A stretch of DNA of 64,000 bases from Phyllostachys edulis. Its lineage: Eukaryota; Streptophyta; Magnoliopsida; Poales; Poaceae. The notes under the pieces are model-generated. The model did not search any database. It was not told the DNA's origin and saw only the letters and a program-made list of their open reading frames with translations. The number at the start of each line of letters is the position of its first letter. Position 1 is the stretch's first letter. Shown piece after piece: positions 33,928-44,708 of this stretch. Made by a program: the position numbers and the translations under genes. Location: positions 63,144,195 to 63,208,194 of the forward strand of contig CM070562.1 of NCBI GenBank assembly GCA_036346405.1, written 5' to 3'.

Positions 33928-36112
33928 GGAATTTTATTCTCTAAATAAACCACTTTTAATCGTTTTACAAAAATAACCCTCAGTCGTTGGCCCACCAAAC
34001 GACTAGGCCTAATCACATGGTGGGCCAGCGATTTGAGGCAAGTTGACACTTAGTCATGTGACGAGCGGACAATGTTGAGCACTTGAGCTACGTCCCCCAG
34101 TCACACGAGGGAAGTACGACTGGTAGGCACATGATGCTAGTCGTACCACGCTGTCGCGACTGAGCCAATATTTGTCGGGCTGCTTCCAACTTGTGCGACA
34201 GCCATAAGGAGGAGAGCAAGCGCCGGCGGGAGAAGAGAGAGGAGGAGAGGAGAAGAGAGAGAAGAGGGGAGGAGACCCTACCCATGGCTCGGCGTGCCTT
34301 CATCTACTCATCTTTTTATGGTGAGTTCGTCCTGCTCATGTAATTTATTGGTCACTTCGATAAAAACATGTTAGGTTAGCAACAATAAATATAGCTTAGT
34401 GGTAGAACAAGAGTTTGTAGTTGTAGATCAGCAATGTTAGGTTAGGGTTAATGTCACGTATAATGTTACAATATAGGATATTTATGTATTTATTATAGTA
34501 TAAAAACGTTAGGGTATCTCCATTAGTAGATTGATTATTGGAAGATTTAGGATGCTTAGGTTTAGATCCGCAAGACCTAGGGATATCGGTTTCAGGCTAT
34601 TTATATTTTTTAATTTAATAGTGTTTAGGGTTTAGGCGTGGCAGGTCAGGGTGGTGGCAACGCTTGGCCGTACGGCATTTTGGACCGAGGGCAAGACGGT
34701 CGGCACCACAACCGACTATGTACTTCACTTCCGCCAGAGGGATAGGCCCCCGATGAGCTGGGAGTGTTGTTGACTCGCACTCTGTCGAAGTCTTAGAGGC
34801 TGGACCGGCGTTGGTTTTCTATGTACGGCACTTGTTAATTGTTCCATCCAACATTTACTAATGTTCACGTACTTACATCCTTCTCTTCAATGTTGCACTG
34901 CTGGTTGCGAGCCATCGGACTCCTTCCTCTTGCTCGGATGTTGCAGGCCACTAAAGAGGATGACCCCGAGTAGGATGTTGCCCCGAGGGCAGACATTGAG
35001 CAGTCCCAGTGCTTCCCTTTTGAACACTCACTCCTCACCGTTCTCGGACCGTTGACGGCCATGTAAGTTAATGGCATACATCGATATTTCACATTGTGTG
35101 TTGCATTTTAAATATTGTTGACTTTATCCGTGCATGGAAGTCGTCAGGGTGTTGCTACTTCTTCTAATGGATTGACGGCCTAGAGAAGTACGACAAAGCA
35201 TTCATTCAGCAAAAATACATGCTGAACTACGCAGTTGACCCCGAGGTGTTTACCCATTGGATACCTCCCACGATCGGGAGCGGGGAAGACAAGGGAAAGG
35301 TACTGATGGTCCCTGATGTCCCTGTTGTACCAAAGATTATTCTGGACAAGGATAGACCCGAAAAAGATCTTATAATCGAGTACTGGCAGGCATGCACCCG
35401 CAAGGGGTAGTAGGACATATGTCCGCAAGCCTGAGTTGATTTCCTTGCATCAAGTATTTTTCCTTTCTAAAAGGCATGTTTGTATCGTAGTTGTAGTTCA
35501 GGTCGAAGGTTCGTGCATGTAGTCATTTGTACCGTAGGAATAGCAAGGCAAATATATACACCTAATCAGACCATACGCGTCATGTAATTCATACTTCGAT
35601 GGTCAAGTGTTATGACGGGCTTGCAATCTCATCTTCGTTGCTCCATTCTTGTCTTGCTCGAATTGAAGCTTACAAAATATTTCACCATTTTTTTAGTTCT
35701 TTATGTAAAAACTTAAAAAGGGTTCATCCACGTAAAACGATTGACACATGATTTATGTACAAACTATTGCAGTCAGCAAACTCCAGTTTTTTTACCACTA
35801 ACAATTATTCACAAACAACTATCCCAACCATTTAATTTTGTAAAATTAAAGCTAAATTTATTTAAATTATTTATTAAAAAAATAGCCTTCTGTCTGTGGT
35901 TGGGAACGCGATTGTGCTCAATCGCGATCTGAACCGGTGACTGGCCAAGGCCTTAGTAGCGGTTCCATTTCGCGACTGGTCTCCCACATTAGCTAGCTGC
36001 TGGTCCACCGCGCGATTGTACCAGCGACTGGGGATTATTTCTATAAGAAAACTAAAACGTGGGTTATTTTTGTAAAACGATGATAAAACTGTTTGTTTAG
36101 AAAAAAAAAATC
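33928..36112. mobile_element. Second Mutator-like element, non-autonomous
   Basis: The ends are imperfect inverted repeats of about 55 bp. Left 33928-33985 and the complement of right 36055-36112 share CTAAA(T/C)AAAC, then ATCGTTTTACAAAAATAACCC. The flanks carry ATAAACGA at 33920-33927 and 36113-36120, or 9 bp with one mismatch, the TSD size expected for Mutator. Subterminal CAGTCG and CGACTGG motifs recur at both ends. Internally, 35147-35410 reads with one stop as a GRF-zinc-finger-like tail (WIDGLEKYDKAF) plus an acidic C-terminus. That may be a captured or transposon-derived fragment; no transposase core was seen. Confidence 0.75.
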
Positions 36113-36120
36113 ATAAACGA

Positions 36121-37060
36121 ACAAAATGAACCCCAGGAACTCGAAAGGTAGTTTGGAACTCCACTACAATCAAAAGGTTGGAAGAGGACGTTACATTCAT
36201 GATATAGAAAGGATCGATGATGATAGAAACTGATTCAGTTGAATGTTCGCTGCATGTCAAGACTCTGTTCAACAATAGTTAGTCTGCCCCGCCACTGAAT
36301 GTGGGTCCTACCAACAGTAGTCGCACGTGACACTCCCCAAAGCTAGAGGTCGAGCTGCATCGAGGAGGACAGTGCGTTGTCTCCTTGCCACCGAGGCAGA
36401 GCAACAAGAACCACATGTTTCGAGAGTCCAAACACTTCGATCTTTTCTTCATACTTATATGGCCATTTTTTTAAAAAAAAAAAAACAAGTTTTCTCCAAA
36501 GGATTTGGAGGATGATCTTGCGTTCACGAAAGCAATAGATCGATGTAGTCGTGTATATCTCACAGTTTATACTATTCCATGATGATACGAGCGGCAGCTA
36601 CGTGTACTGTATAGCTAGTGACATGTGCAAGCGATTAACTTAGCGCGCTGTCATTTCGCACGAAGGACACGCTTCAATTCAGTTGGCATGCGAGGCGAAA
36701 ACGATGCGAGTAAATAAAATGTGTAATATCCACTGCGTGACACGAGGAACAGAGAATAATAACCATTACCTTGCAAAGAAGGAAACTAATATGTATGATC
36801 ATGAAATATGCTAGCAATCTATCTCAAAAAGATTTAAGTACTACCACCGATATTTCTTGAGATGTACGGGGCTCATTTATTTTAAAACCGAAATTTCTCT
36901 GAAAAAAATGGCCACTTGACGAGGGAATTCATGAATGACGACACCCCCATTTCCTTCTAGACTGTTGGTAGTGTAAAGAGTAATGCTACTTGCATTTGAA
37001 TCATGATGTCACGGACATAACCTGTCTTGTCGTAGCATAAATTTAGCGAGGAAAGCAAAA
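36121..37060. other. Intergenic or intron-like stretch, no gene recognised
   Basis: Mixed composition with A-rich tracts (near 36475) and many stops on both strands. It could be part of the first intron or 5' flank of the STP pseudogene. Confidence 0.35.
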
Positions 37061-37440
37061 GCTAGAGAAGAAAACAATTTCTAACCTGTTTGGAGAGTGT
37101 TCCAGAGGCTACTGCGACAGCGGCGAAGCACCAACCCACTTGCCTTCCTAGGCTCCTCCCTTTACCGGTGGGCCCCACGGGCGGACGGACGGCGACTCGT
37201 AAGTCGTAACACCGGCGGCGAGCCTCTCTTCTGGACGGCGGTCGCGCCTGCGAGCTGGCGCTCGAAAATGGAGGCGGCAGGCCGGCAGCTAGCGACCAGC
37301 GAACTGAATGGGCAGGCAAACACAAAACGAAAGGAGTATGAGTACCTGTCAGCCACACGCACAGCTGCGTCTTTTTAGTAGAACAAGAGAAGAGGAGCAG
37401 AAAGCGAGCAGGAGACGAAGCTAGCACATATCCACTCACA
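37061..37440 (-). other. GC-rich, exon-like patch upstream of the STP pseudogene
   Basis: On the minus strand a 125-codon frame (37439-37065) ends near a good donor, AACAG/GTTAGA (exon edge about 37088). The last residues before that donor (AAVAVASGTL) faintly resemble the CLTAASGGLLLGYD end of STP exon 1. This may be the remains of exon 1 of the pseudogene, but the match is too weak to claim. Confidence 0.25.
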
Positions 37441-37485
37441 TGTGCTGTCCCTCTCCGGGGACGATTACAAGAACAAGAAGATGAG

Positions 37486-37514
37486 CAGAGAGAAGAGAGA
37501 GAGAGAGAGAGAGT
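37486..37514. repeat. (GA)n microsatellite
   Basis: AGAGAGAAGAGAGAGAGAGA-type run at or inside the start of the split Copia LTR. Confidence 0.85.
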
Positions 37515-39444
37515 AAAGAGATAGACTCGGGAGAGAGATTGCGCAAGCGCCGCACGCCTCGGCAGGAGCGCGCGTATGTTTATATACTAGTAAATAACCC
37601 GCGCCATTTGGCTTGGTGGGAGTTTTTTTAATCTTAACTTGACGATCTGTTTTGTAAACTATTAGTTTTATGTGAGTTTTATATGCTGTAAAACAGAAGA
37701 TTTGATCTAAGGATAAGATGACACCTAAATTGAATACCTATAACTATTGGTGTACCTGTATAAATGAACAGAATATTTTATGGAGCGACTAACATAGCAG
37801 TCATGTGTAGCACATCATATGAAGATCAAGGAATGCTTTAAAGCATAAGTACAAATGAGGCGGTACTGGTTACGATCATAGTTGATTAGAGAATGTCTAC
37901 AAAATAAGTTGCAAAAGGAGTAACACTACAGGCGAAAGGAGCAACATATTGTACAACATCGCTAGATAAGAGTACTTAAACATGTCTACAAAAGTAATCT
38001 GTTCTTGGGAAAGTAGTGATTGCTGTGGTGGTTGGAGATCTTTGCTGTAGAAACTGTACAGAGCAGCAGTGAGTTAGAAGAGATCGTAAAGAAGCATCTT
38101 TTTTTCTGGGAACTTCCAGCGCATTATACCTGAGGTTGCGTTGAGCCAAAGAGTTACATGATCATTCAGCAGCTTTTTTTTTTGTAGATGAACGGGTTTT
38201 CTTTGTAGGTGGATCAGCCGCAGGTGAGTAGGAGGTGATGGAGATCTGTATCAATAAATAAGATTCAATGCTATGTTGAGTGAAAAAAAACAGCAAATCT
38301 CATAAACTTTTGATATAGTGCGTGATTTAACTGATAGCACTAACATACCTTTTAGATGCAAGAGTGTGTGGTGATTTATTAGGTGATGCAACAGCTTTCC
38401 AAGTTTGTGTTTCCTGACACTATCGATGTAAACATGAGAGACATATCAGGTATTTCTAAGCAGATATAAATTCAATGGTAATTTGGCGTATATAACTAAA
38501 CATGTAAAAGGCTATAACGTTACTGAACAAAGAACAGATGGACATATAAGGTGCAGTATTTCATGTTTCGTCGTAAGAAGCGTGATAGTTACATCAGTAA
38601 GTATTGTAGATTCACACTCATAATGTTAATTATTGTAGACCTATAAGCTACGTATCGGGTTACACTTAGTTAATCCTAGGCAGCAAGTCATGAAAGAGAC
38701 GATTGGTACGGTGCGTGAATAGATGGGATTGCTAATCTGGTCACACACATATAGTACGGTATATGCTAGGTGGAGTAAACAAAGAGAGGACTAAACTTCT
38801 TTCATATGATCATATTAAGGCAAGTTTCTATTCAACAATAAACTAAGAGAATATCTAGGCAGTCTCTACTTACTTTATTGTCGAAAGTGAAAGCTCAGAT
38901 CACCATATGGAAACTGAGTACAGTCTTTATGAAAGGAGCTGAGAGAATCCAGATAGTGTAAGAATACGCAAGGTGTCTATAATGTTACATGACGAATACA
39001 TAACGCATTGTATGTTTTTAGGACTCGATTACATGAAAGAAAACATATGTTGATGTAGTAGGGAGTACAAAAATACAGATTTGTAGGGTAGAACAAAAAT
39101 GCAAGGTCTGCTGTGGTGGCAGATAGAGCATGTGTATTTATCCTTGAGAAGGTTCTCCTTTGATAGATTGAATATTCAGAATATTATAATAAGAATGTTC
39201 ACGAGAAATTATAATGATGATGGCTTTTGGTGGTATCATCATATAAACAATGAAATAAAATTACGAATCGACCTACTTATTTCTCAATCTGAAAACTACG
39301 AGCAAGTGCAATCTTTGGAAAGAGATTAGTACCATTCCATCTCTTGCACTATATTGTCTCCTTCGAAGGTACTCTCCAATGACCACTACGAAATATTGAC
39401 AAATTTAAGAATGTAGGTAAGGTAAGCAAAGCAGCGATATAAAA

Positions 39445-40655
39445 AATAAAGATGTCGTTCAAAGTATCTCAGCACAAAAAGCATGAACCCATTGCCTCTT
39501 TGTAGTCTTTCTAAAAGCACCAGATTGGCCATGGCACAAAGCATCTGCACCAAGTGTGATTTTGCACCATTGCAACTCGATTGACTATCGAGATAATGAC
39601 CTCTGTTGGCATCTCTTGGCAAAGTTTGCACTTCCGGTGTCTCGGGATTTGTCAGACTCTGGTAGCAATCTAAGTGGACAGTAGCCTGCTAAACAAGTAG
39701 GGCTAATAGTTTCTTGAAGTGCAACATGGGAAAAACAGTGAAATAAAAAACAATGAAATACAAAGCACCTTGCAGCTGGAGCAGACAAAAATTTGTTCCA
39801 ATAAAGTCACATCGCATGCATACATCACACGGAAAGCATTTTGCTTGGAAAATTTTTCCAGCTAAAAAACACCAAAATTAGCATCTGCTGAGACTTTACC
39901 CATTAGAAAATGATGAATCCTTTGTTTGTGGCAACGGAGTCAACTGGCTAACTCTTGAAGACCCAGTATTGACTTTGGGAATACTCGGCAAACAAAGACA
40001 ATAAAAATGAACATGCATAACACACAATCAATTGAACAAGCACAAGCACAGTATGAACCTCTTGTTTGGCAGATATTACATCATTTTCTGTCACTTTCCA
40101 CACTGTTGCATTCCGCGAGGTGGATGCAACAGAAGGTGCAGCTACAGCTTGGATAGCCTGACCTTCCTTGTGTCTCTTCTCTCTGTTCCCACATTTTTTG
40201 GCTTCCCTTATATGACGAAGGTATTGATTCACAAGTGTATGGTCCTATTTTCTTTTGTTGAAATAATCCAGTTCATGAGAAAGACTCTAGACAATTTTTC
40301 GGTATCAAATCTTCTGCAAGATATATGACTACGGAGTTCATTTTGCACTCTCTAGACCAATTGGTAAGACAATGATGCATCAGCAGGAGCATTATAATGA
40401 AATAGGACAGCGACCAACAAGGTTTGGAATTTCTGTAAACAAATAGCATAAGACATGACAAATGCACTTAGCAAAGAAAAAGAATGTGCCCTTACCATAT
40501 CTCTGTTTCATAGCAACAACATCATTGAGTAGTCTGGATTGTAAATAAACTATTCCTTCTTCTATTTCGTCATGAGGTGAATGCTCCAGAATACCTGATG
40601 ATTTCGCTTCAGAAACTTGATCTGCTACAGCTATGTCTGATAATTGCTCTAGTTT
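39445..40655 (-). pseudogene. Captured PHD-finger protein gene fragment (4 exon pieces)
   Basis: Minus-strand exon pieces appear in the order of plant BRPF-like PHD proteins as I remember them. First, about 40655-40496: EIEEGIVYLQSRLLND, with donor GTAAGG at 40495-40490. Second, about 40230-40060: a basic stretch with REAKKCGNREKRHKE. Third, about 39880-39771: ending IFVCSSCK, then a GT donor. Fourth, about 39692-39445: ATVHLDCYQS, then ALCHGQSGAFRKTTKRQWVH and AFCAE. Metal ligands of a PHD/extended-PHD zinc module (CSSC, HLDC, CHG, HAFC) are visible, but the first pair (CDxC) is damaged and the fourth exon ends GAG/AT where a GT donor is expected. PHD fingers read histone tails. Only a piece is present, so it is a non-functional capture unless spliced into a chimeric transcript. 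Confidence 0.75.
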
Positions 40656-40830
40656 TATTGATGTAGCAATGTTGCATGCTTCCTAATGATATCCTTATCA
40701 ATCCCCATCTTTTCTGGCTTGTCAAAGCATTTATGATTTGTTGATGTGCTTCCAAAATCACATAGTTTCCATGCACCATCTAATCCAAGAAGAACATTTT
40801 TAGCCTTCAGAGCCCTACATAATACAGAAA
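40656..40830 (-). pseudogene. Captured AAK1/NAK-type kinase exon, copy A
   Basis: The minus strand reads ALKAKNVLLGLDGAWKLCDF then GSTSTNHKCFDKPEKMGI. This is the catalytic-loop to DFG segment of the plant AP2-associated/Numb-associated kinase group; the GSTST and HKCFDKPEEMG run is distinctive. DFG is intact, but the HRD Asp position reads Ala unless an exon junction splits it. After IRKHATLLHQ the frame stops and PHD-gene sequence begins almost at once, so fragments of two genes are fused inside one exon-like block. Such kinases phosphorylate endocytic adaptors; no complete kinase domain is present here. Confidence 0.8.
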
Positions 40831-41990
40831 AGAGGCAGGACACTGTATATCATGTAGTATAGCAAAACCTTTTGCCAAGCCATACCACACAACATTTAGG
40901 ATTTTAAAAATGAGCAGCAGCACACAATACAAAACGCAAATTGTAAAGAACCTCATCAAGAATCTACTTTTTTAAAATTTACCATGCAATCAAAAACTAA
41001 TGAGGTAAGAATAATATATCCTTACCTTCAATGTATCCATAGAAGGGAGGATGATGGGTATCCATGTCATATTTAGACCTCAACTGATCCAATAACAATG
41101 AGGTGGCAATGGTTGTATATGCACAATTGTACAAATTTGTAACACATACAGCACTTAAAAAGGCAATAAAAGCTTACATGAACATGTAATGCAGATCACC
41201 AAGAAACAAAAAACATTCCACGACTTCATTCCATATATCAACAACAATATAGAGGGCTTGTCAAAGAATTTATGATTTGTTGATGTGCTTCCAAAATCGC
41301 ATAGTTTCCATGCACCATGTAATCCAAGAAAAAGGAAAACATTTTCAGCCTTCAGAGCCGTACCTAATACAGAAAAGAGGCAGAATGTAAGGTATTTGTG
41401 AGTACTAAAGATAAAACTATTTTTCAGAACCTGAAAGTTCGAACCAAGATGCTTGCTCACACTAAATCTGAAACACTAATGCAGCGAAAAACTGGTTGCA
41501 TGTAATATTTGTCGCATACAAATAACCATCCAAGCTACTGACCACAAGATACAAGAATACATTTTTTTGGATCTCAAAGATGGCAATGCCACGGTATATC
41601 ATATATGTGGTATAGCAAGACCTTTTGTCAAGCCATGGCACACATCATTTAGGATATAAAATATGAGCAGCAGAACACAATACATAACTCAAATAGTAAA
41701 GGACCTCATAAAAAATCTATCTTCTTAAATTTACCATGTAAGCAAAAATTAATGAGGTAAGAATAATATATCCTTACCTTCATAATGTATCCATAGAAGG
41801 GAGGACAGGTATCCGACTCATATTAGACCTCAATTATTCCAATAACAGTGAGACGACAATAGGTGTACATGCACAACTATATAAATCTGTAACACATACA
41901 TCACCTAAAAAGGCAATTAAAGCTTCCATGAACAGTAATGCAGATCAGCACTAAACAAAAACATTCCACAGCTTCATTCCATATACTGCG
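40712..41990 (-). repeat. Tandem duplication inside the Helitron
   Basis: Unit A (40712-41246) and unit B (41252-41990) share the kinase exon, the following GCCTTCAGAGCC(C/G)TAC border and a long intron-like stretch (ATGAGGTAAGAATAATATATCC and so on). Unit B has about 210 extra bases between the exon and the shared intron. The units have diverged by scattered substitutions, so the duplication is older than the 64-bp one at 31654. Confidence 0.8.
41253..41375 (-). pseudogene. Captured AAK1/NAK-type kinase exon, copy B
   Basis: The minus strand reads ALKAENVFLFLGLHGAWKLC then DFGSTSTNHKFFDKP. It keeps KAEN, where copy A has KAKN, but has a three-residue insertion after AENV and loses sense after FDKP. 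It is a duplicate of the exon at 40656-40830. Confidence 0.78.
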
Positions 41991-41999
41991 TAAATAGCT

Positions 42000-43090
42000 G
42001 TAGTTTGATGAATAGGGCATCTCATAGAGCATTTTGACGAATCGACAACTGTAATTACCTTGGCTGCTCTTGTCCTCACCCTTGCCCACCGTGACGCAGT
42101 TTTGTGTTTTTCGCCAAGAACGATATCGAGTCAGGCTTGTTGATGCAAAGTCAAGTGCCTTCCACCTGAACCAGGAATCACAAATTAACCTAAAATTTTT
42201 CATCACTGAGAGTGACCGTTCCAATGCTCAAGAAATGAAGAAACTGATACACACCATAGCTCCTTGACGACGATGCTTGATCGGCGAGGTTTCGCCCTAC
42301 TGTAACTCTTGTACACCTTCAAGCTTGATCTTGTTGTAGCATCAAGCTTGACGAGGCTTGTGATCCTTGCACGGCTTCTTGCGCCACCTTGGAGGGGTTG
42401 AGAAGGAGACGAAAGGAGCGGAGCATGGGGACCGCGACATCGACAATAGGGGAGGCTGCGGATGGGAGGCCTCGTCGAAGAAGGAGGTGGAAGGGATGTG
42501 GTGGCAGTGTGTGCTTGGCGGCAATGACGGGAGGGTGTGATTCATTATCTGAACCAGATTCGCTTCGGTGAGGAGGAGGAAGGTAGGGAGGAGCAAGGAA
42601 GGGAGGACAGGCGGTCGGCGCCAATGAAGGGTCGAGCTTGTGGCGGGAGCTCATCAGACGTGGCGGAGGACATCGGCGATATCCTCGGCGGAGGAGCCCT
42701 AAGGATGGTGAGGCTAGATCTCGAGGCGGAGGTAAAACTCGATAACGCCGGGAAAGGAGGAAGGTGAGGAGGAGGAAGGGAGGGAGGGTCTGCGGCGCTC
42801 GGTGCAGTGAAGGGGTGAGCTCAGTGGGTGTGGAGCTCGTGGTGGTGTGTGCGGAGGACAATAGCGGCGTGGTCTGCGGACGAGCGAGGCTGCATCTGAG
42901 GGGCCGAACAATCCAGAGAAGAAGACGTGTGACAATGCGTGGCGAGCGGAGCTAGGCAGCCAGCGCGCCGACAAAGCCTTAGTTTCAATCGGACGGCGCA
43001 GACGTGCGGAGCGGAGATCGAACGGCCAAGAAAAGTGCGTCGACGTGGCCACCCTCTCCTCGCTTCCTTTCTGCGCCCTTTTATATAGAG
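42000..43090 (-). other. Helitron 5' part: GC-rich, promoter/exon-like
   Basis: 42319-42861 is open on the minus strand for 180 codons (Pro/Ser/Leu-rich), and 42224-41901 for 107 codons. Composition resembles a monocot 5' exon, perhaps captured promoter and first exon of a donor gene. I recognise no family. Confidence 0.35.
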
Positions 43091-43205
43091 AGATATGGCC
43101 AAGAAGGCAACAAATCAGGAATACGCTAACCATACAAAAGGATCCTAACAATCTCCATTAGTAACTATACTTAGGAGATTGCCTAATATATGGTACTTGC
43201 TAACA

Positions 43206-44609
43206 CCTCCCCTTAGTCAAATCGGGAGGACTCCGGATGGTGAGACTGGACTGGAAATCCAAAAACAACTGTGACGACAGGCCTTTCATCATAATGTCGG
43301 CGAACTGCAGGGTGGACGGAACATGCAGAACACGAACCTGACCGAGAGACACCTTTTCGCGAACGAAATGAATGTCAATCTCGATATGCTTCGTACGCTT
43401 GTGTTGAACAGGGTTCGAAGACATATAGACGGTGCTGACGTTGTCGCAAAAAATGACTGTGGCTGAAGTGAGCGAGTGATGAAGGTCCTGAAGAAGTTGA
43501 CGAAGCCAGCAGCTTTCAGCAACGGCATGAGCGACCGCACGGCACTCAGCTTCGGCACTGGACCGAGAGACGGTTGCTTGCCGTTTAGAAGACCAGGACA
43601 CCAGATTATCTCCCAGGTAGATGCAGTATCCTGAGGTCGAACGCCGGGAGTCTGGGCACCCGGCCCAATCGGCATCCAAGTAAGCGACAAGACTCCGTGT
43701 CGAAGAAGTGGTGAGGTGAAAGCCGAAGGCGGTGGTGCCCTTGATGTAGCGAAGAATACGCTTGACAAGAGCAAGGTGAGGCTCCCGGGGGTTATGCATG
43801 TAGAGGCAAGCCTGCTGGACCGCATACGCGATATCCGGACGAGTCAGAGTGAGATACTGAAGAGCACTAGCCAAGCTCCTGTACTCGGTAGGATCAGTGA
43901 CCGGTTCCCCATCTGAAGCCGAGAGCTTGGCGCGTGTGTCCACGGGCGTAGGCGAAGGATGGCAGTCGGCCATCCCGGCATGATGGAGAAGGTCGGAGGC
44001 GTACTGTTTCTGAGACAAAAACAGTCCAATGGTTGTCCGCTTGACCGAGATACCCAGGAAAAAGTGCAGGTCGCCAAGATCGGTCATGGCAAACTCCGAG
44101 CCAAGACAACGAGTGAGACAACCAAGGAGAGCAGCCGATGAAGTCGTTAGAATGATATCGTCGACGTAGAGGAGAAGGCACGCCGTGTCGGTCCCGTGTT
44201 TGAGCACAAAGAGGGACGTGTCGGATACGGAGGTGACGAAGCCGATGCTGTCAAGGTAGGAGGCAAACCACTGGTACCACGCCCATGGAGCCTTCTTGAG
44301 ACCGTAAAGTGAGCAGTGAAGACTACAAACGTGGTCGGGGCGCGAAGGATCAACAAACCCGGATGGCTGCTGGCAGTAGACCGTCTCGGTAAGGTGTCCG
44401 TGAAGAAACGCGTTCTTCACGTCGAATTGCCGAATCGACCAAGAGAGAGATGTGGCAATGCTCAGCACAGTATGGATCGTCGCGGGCTTGACAACCAGGC
44501 TAAAAGTATCGTCGTAGTTAATACCCGGTTGTTGGGAGCAACCGCGAACAACCCAATGTGCTTTGTAGCGTGCAAGGGCACCATCAGCATGAAACTTGTG
44601 CTTGAACAC
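43206..44609 (-). CDS. Copia reverse transcriptase and RNase H (intact frame)
   Basis: One minus-strand frame of about 468 residues covers RT and RNase H to the end of pol, finishing next to the LTR. RT shows RYKAHWVVRGCSQQPG, QFDVKNAFLHGHL and an intact active site, LLLYVDDIILTT. RNase H shows LDADWAGCPDSRRSTSGYC, SSAEAECRAVAHAVAES, FCDNVSTVYMSSNPVQHKRT and HIEIDIHFVREKVSLG. It is separated from the integrase frame by a short broken stretch (44610-44708). This is the best preserved RT in the window, but it lacks gag and a 5' LTR promoter. Confidence 0.85.
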
Positions 44610-44708
44610 CCATTTGCCTGTGACGATGTTGGCGTTGACAGGTCAGGGAACGAGAGACCAAGTGCGGTTGTCTATCAAGCCTTGGTACTCATCTGCCATG
44701 GCTTGTCT

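Larger units (their letters stand above)
37587..43093 (-). mobile_element. Non-autonomous Helitron carrying fragments of at least two host genes
   Basis: The minus-strand 5' end is TCTCTCTATATAAAAGGGCG at 43093, typical of grass Helitrons (5' TC). The minus-strand 3' end is CTAG at 37590-37587, about 8 bases after an imperfect GC-rich hairpin (CCAAGCCAAATGGCGCGG). The flanking host bases are A on the 5' side and T on the 3' side, the AT target of Helitrons, with no TSD. Removing the element rejoins a plausible Copia LTR. No Rep/helicase was seen. Inside are exon pieces of an AAK1-type protein kinase (with a local tandem duplication) and of a PHD-finger protein, still with introns. The region 37600-39440 has no recognised exon. 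Confidence 0.85.

Noticed and set aside
42319..42861. 180-codon minus-strand ORF in the Helitron as an independent gene
   Set aside because: Low-complexity Pro/Leu/Ser content and no family match; kept only as a possible captured 5' exon with low confidence.
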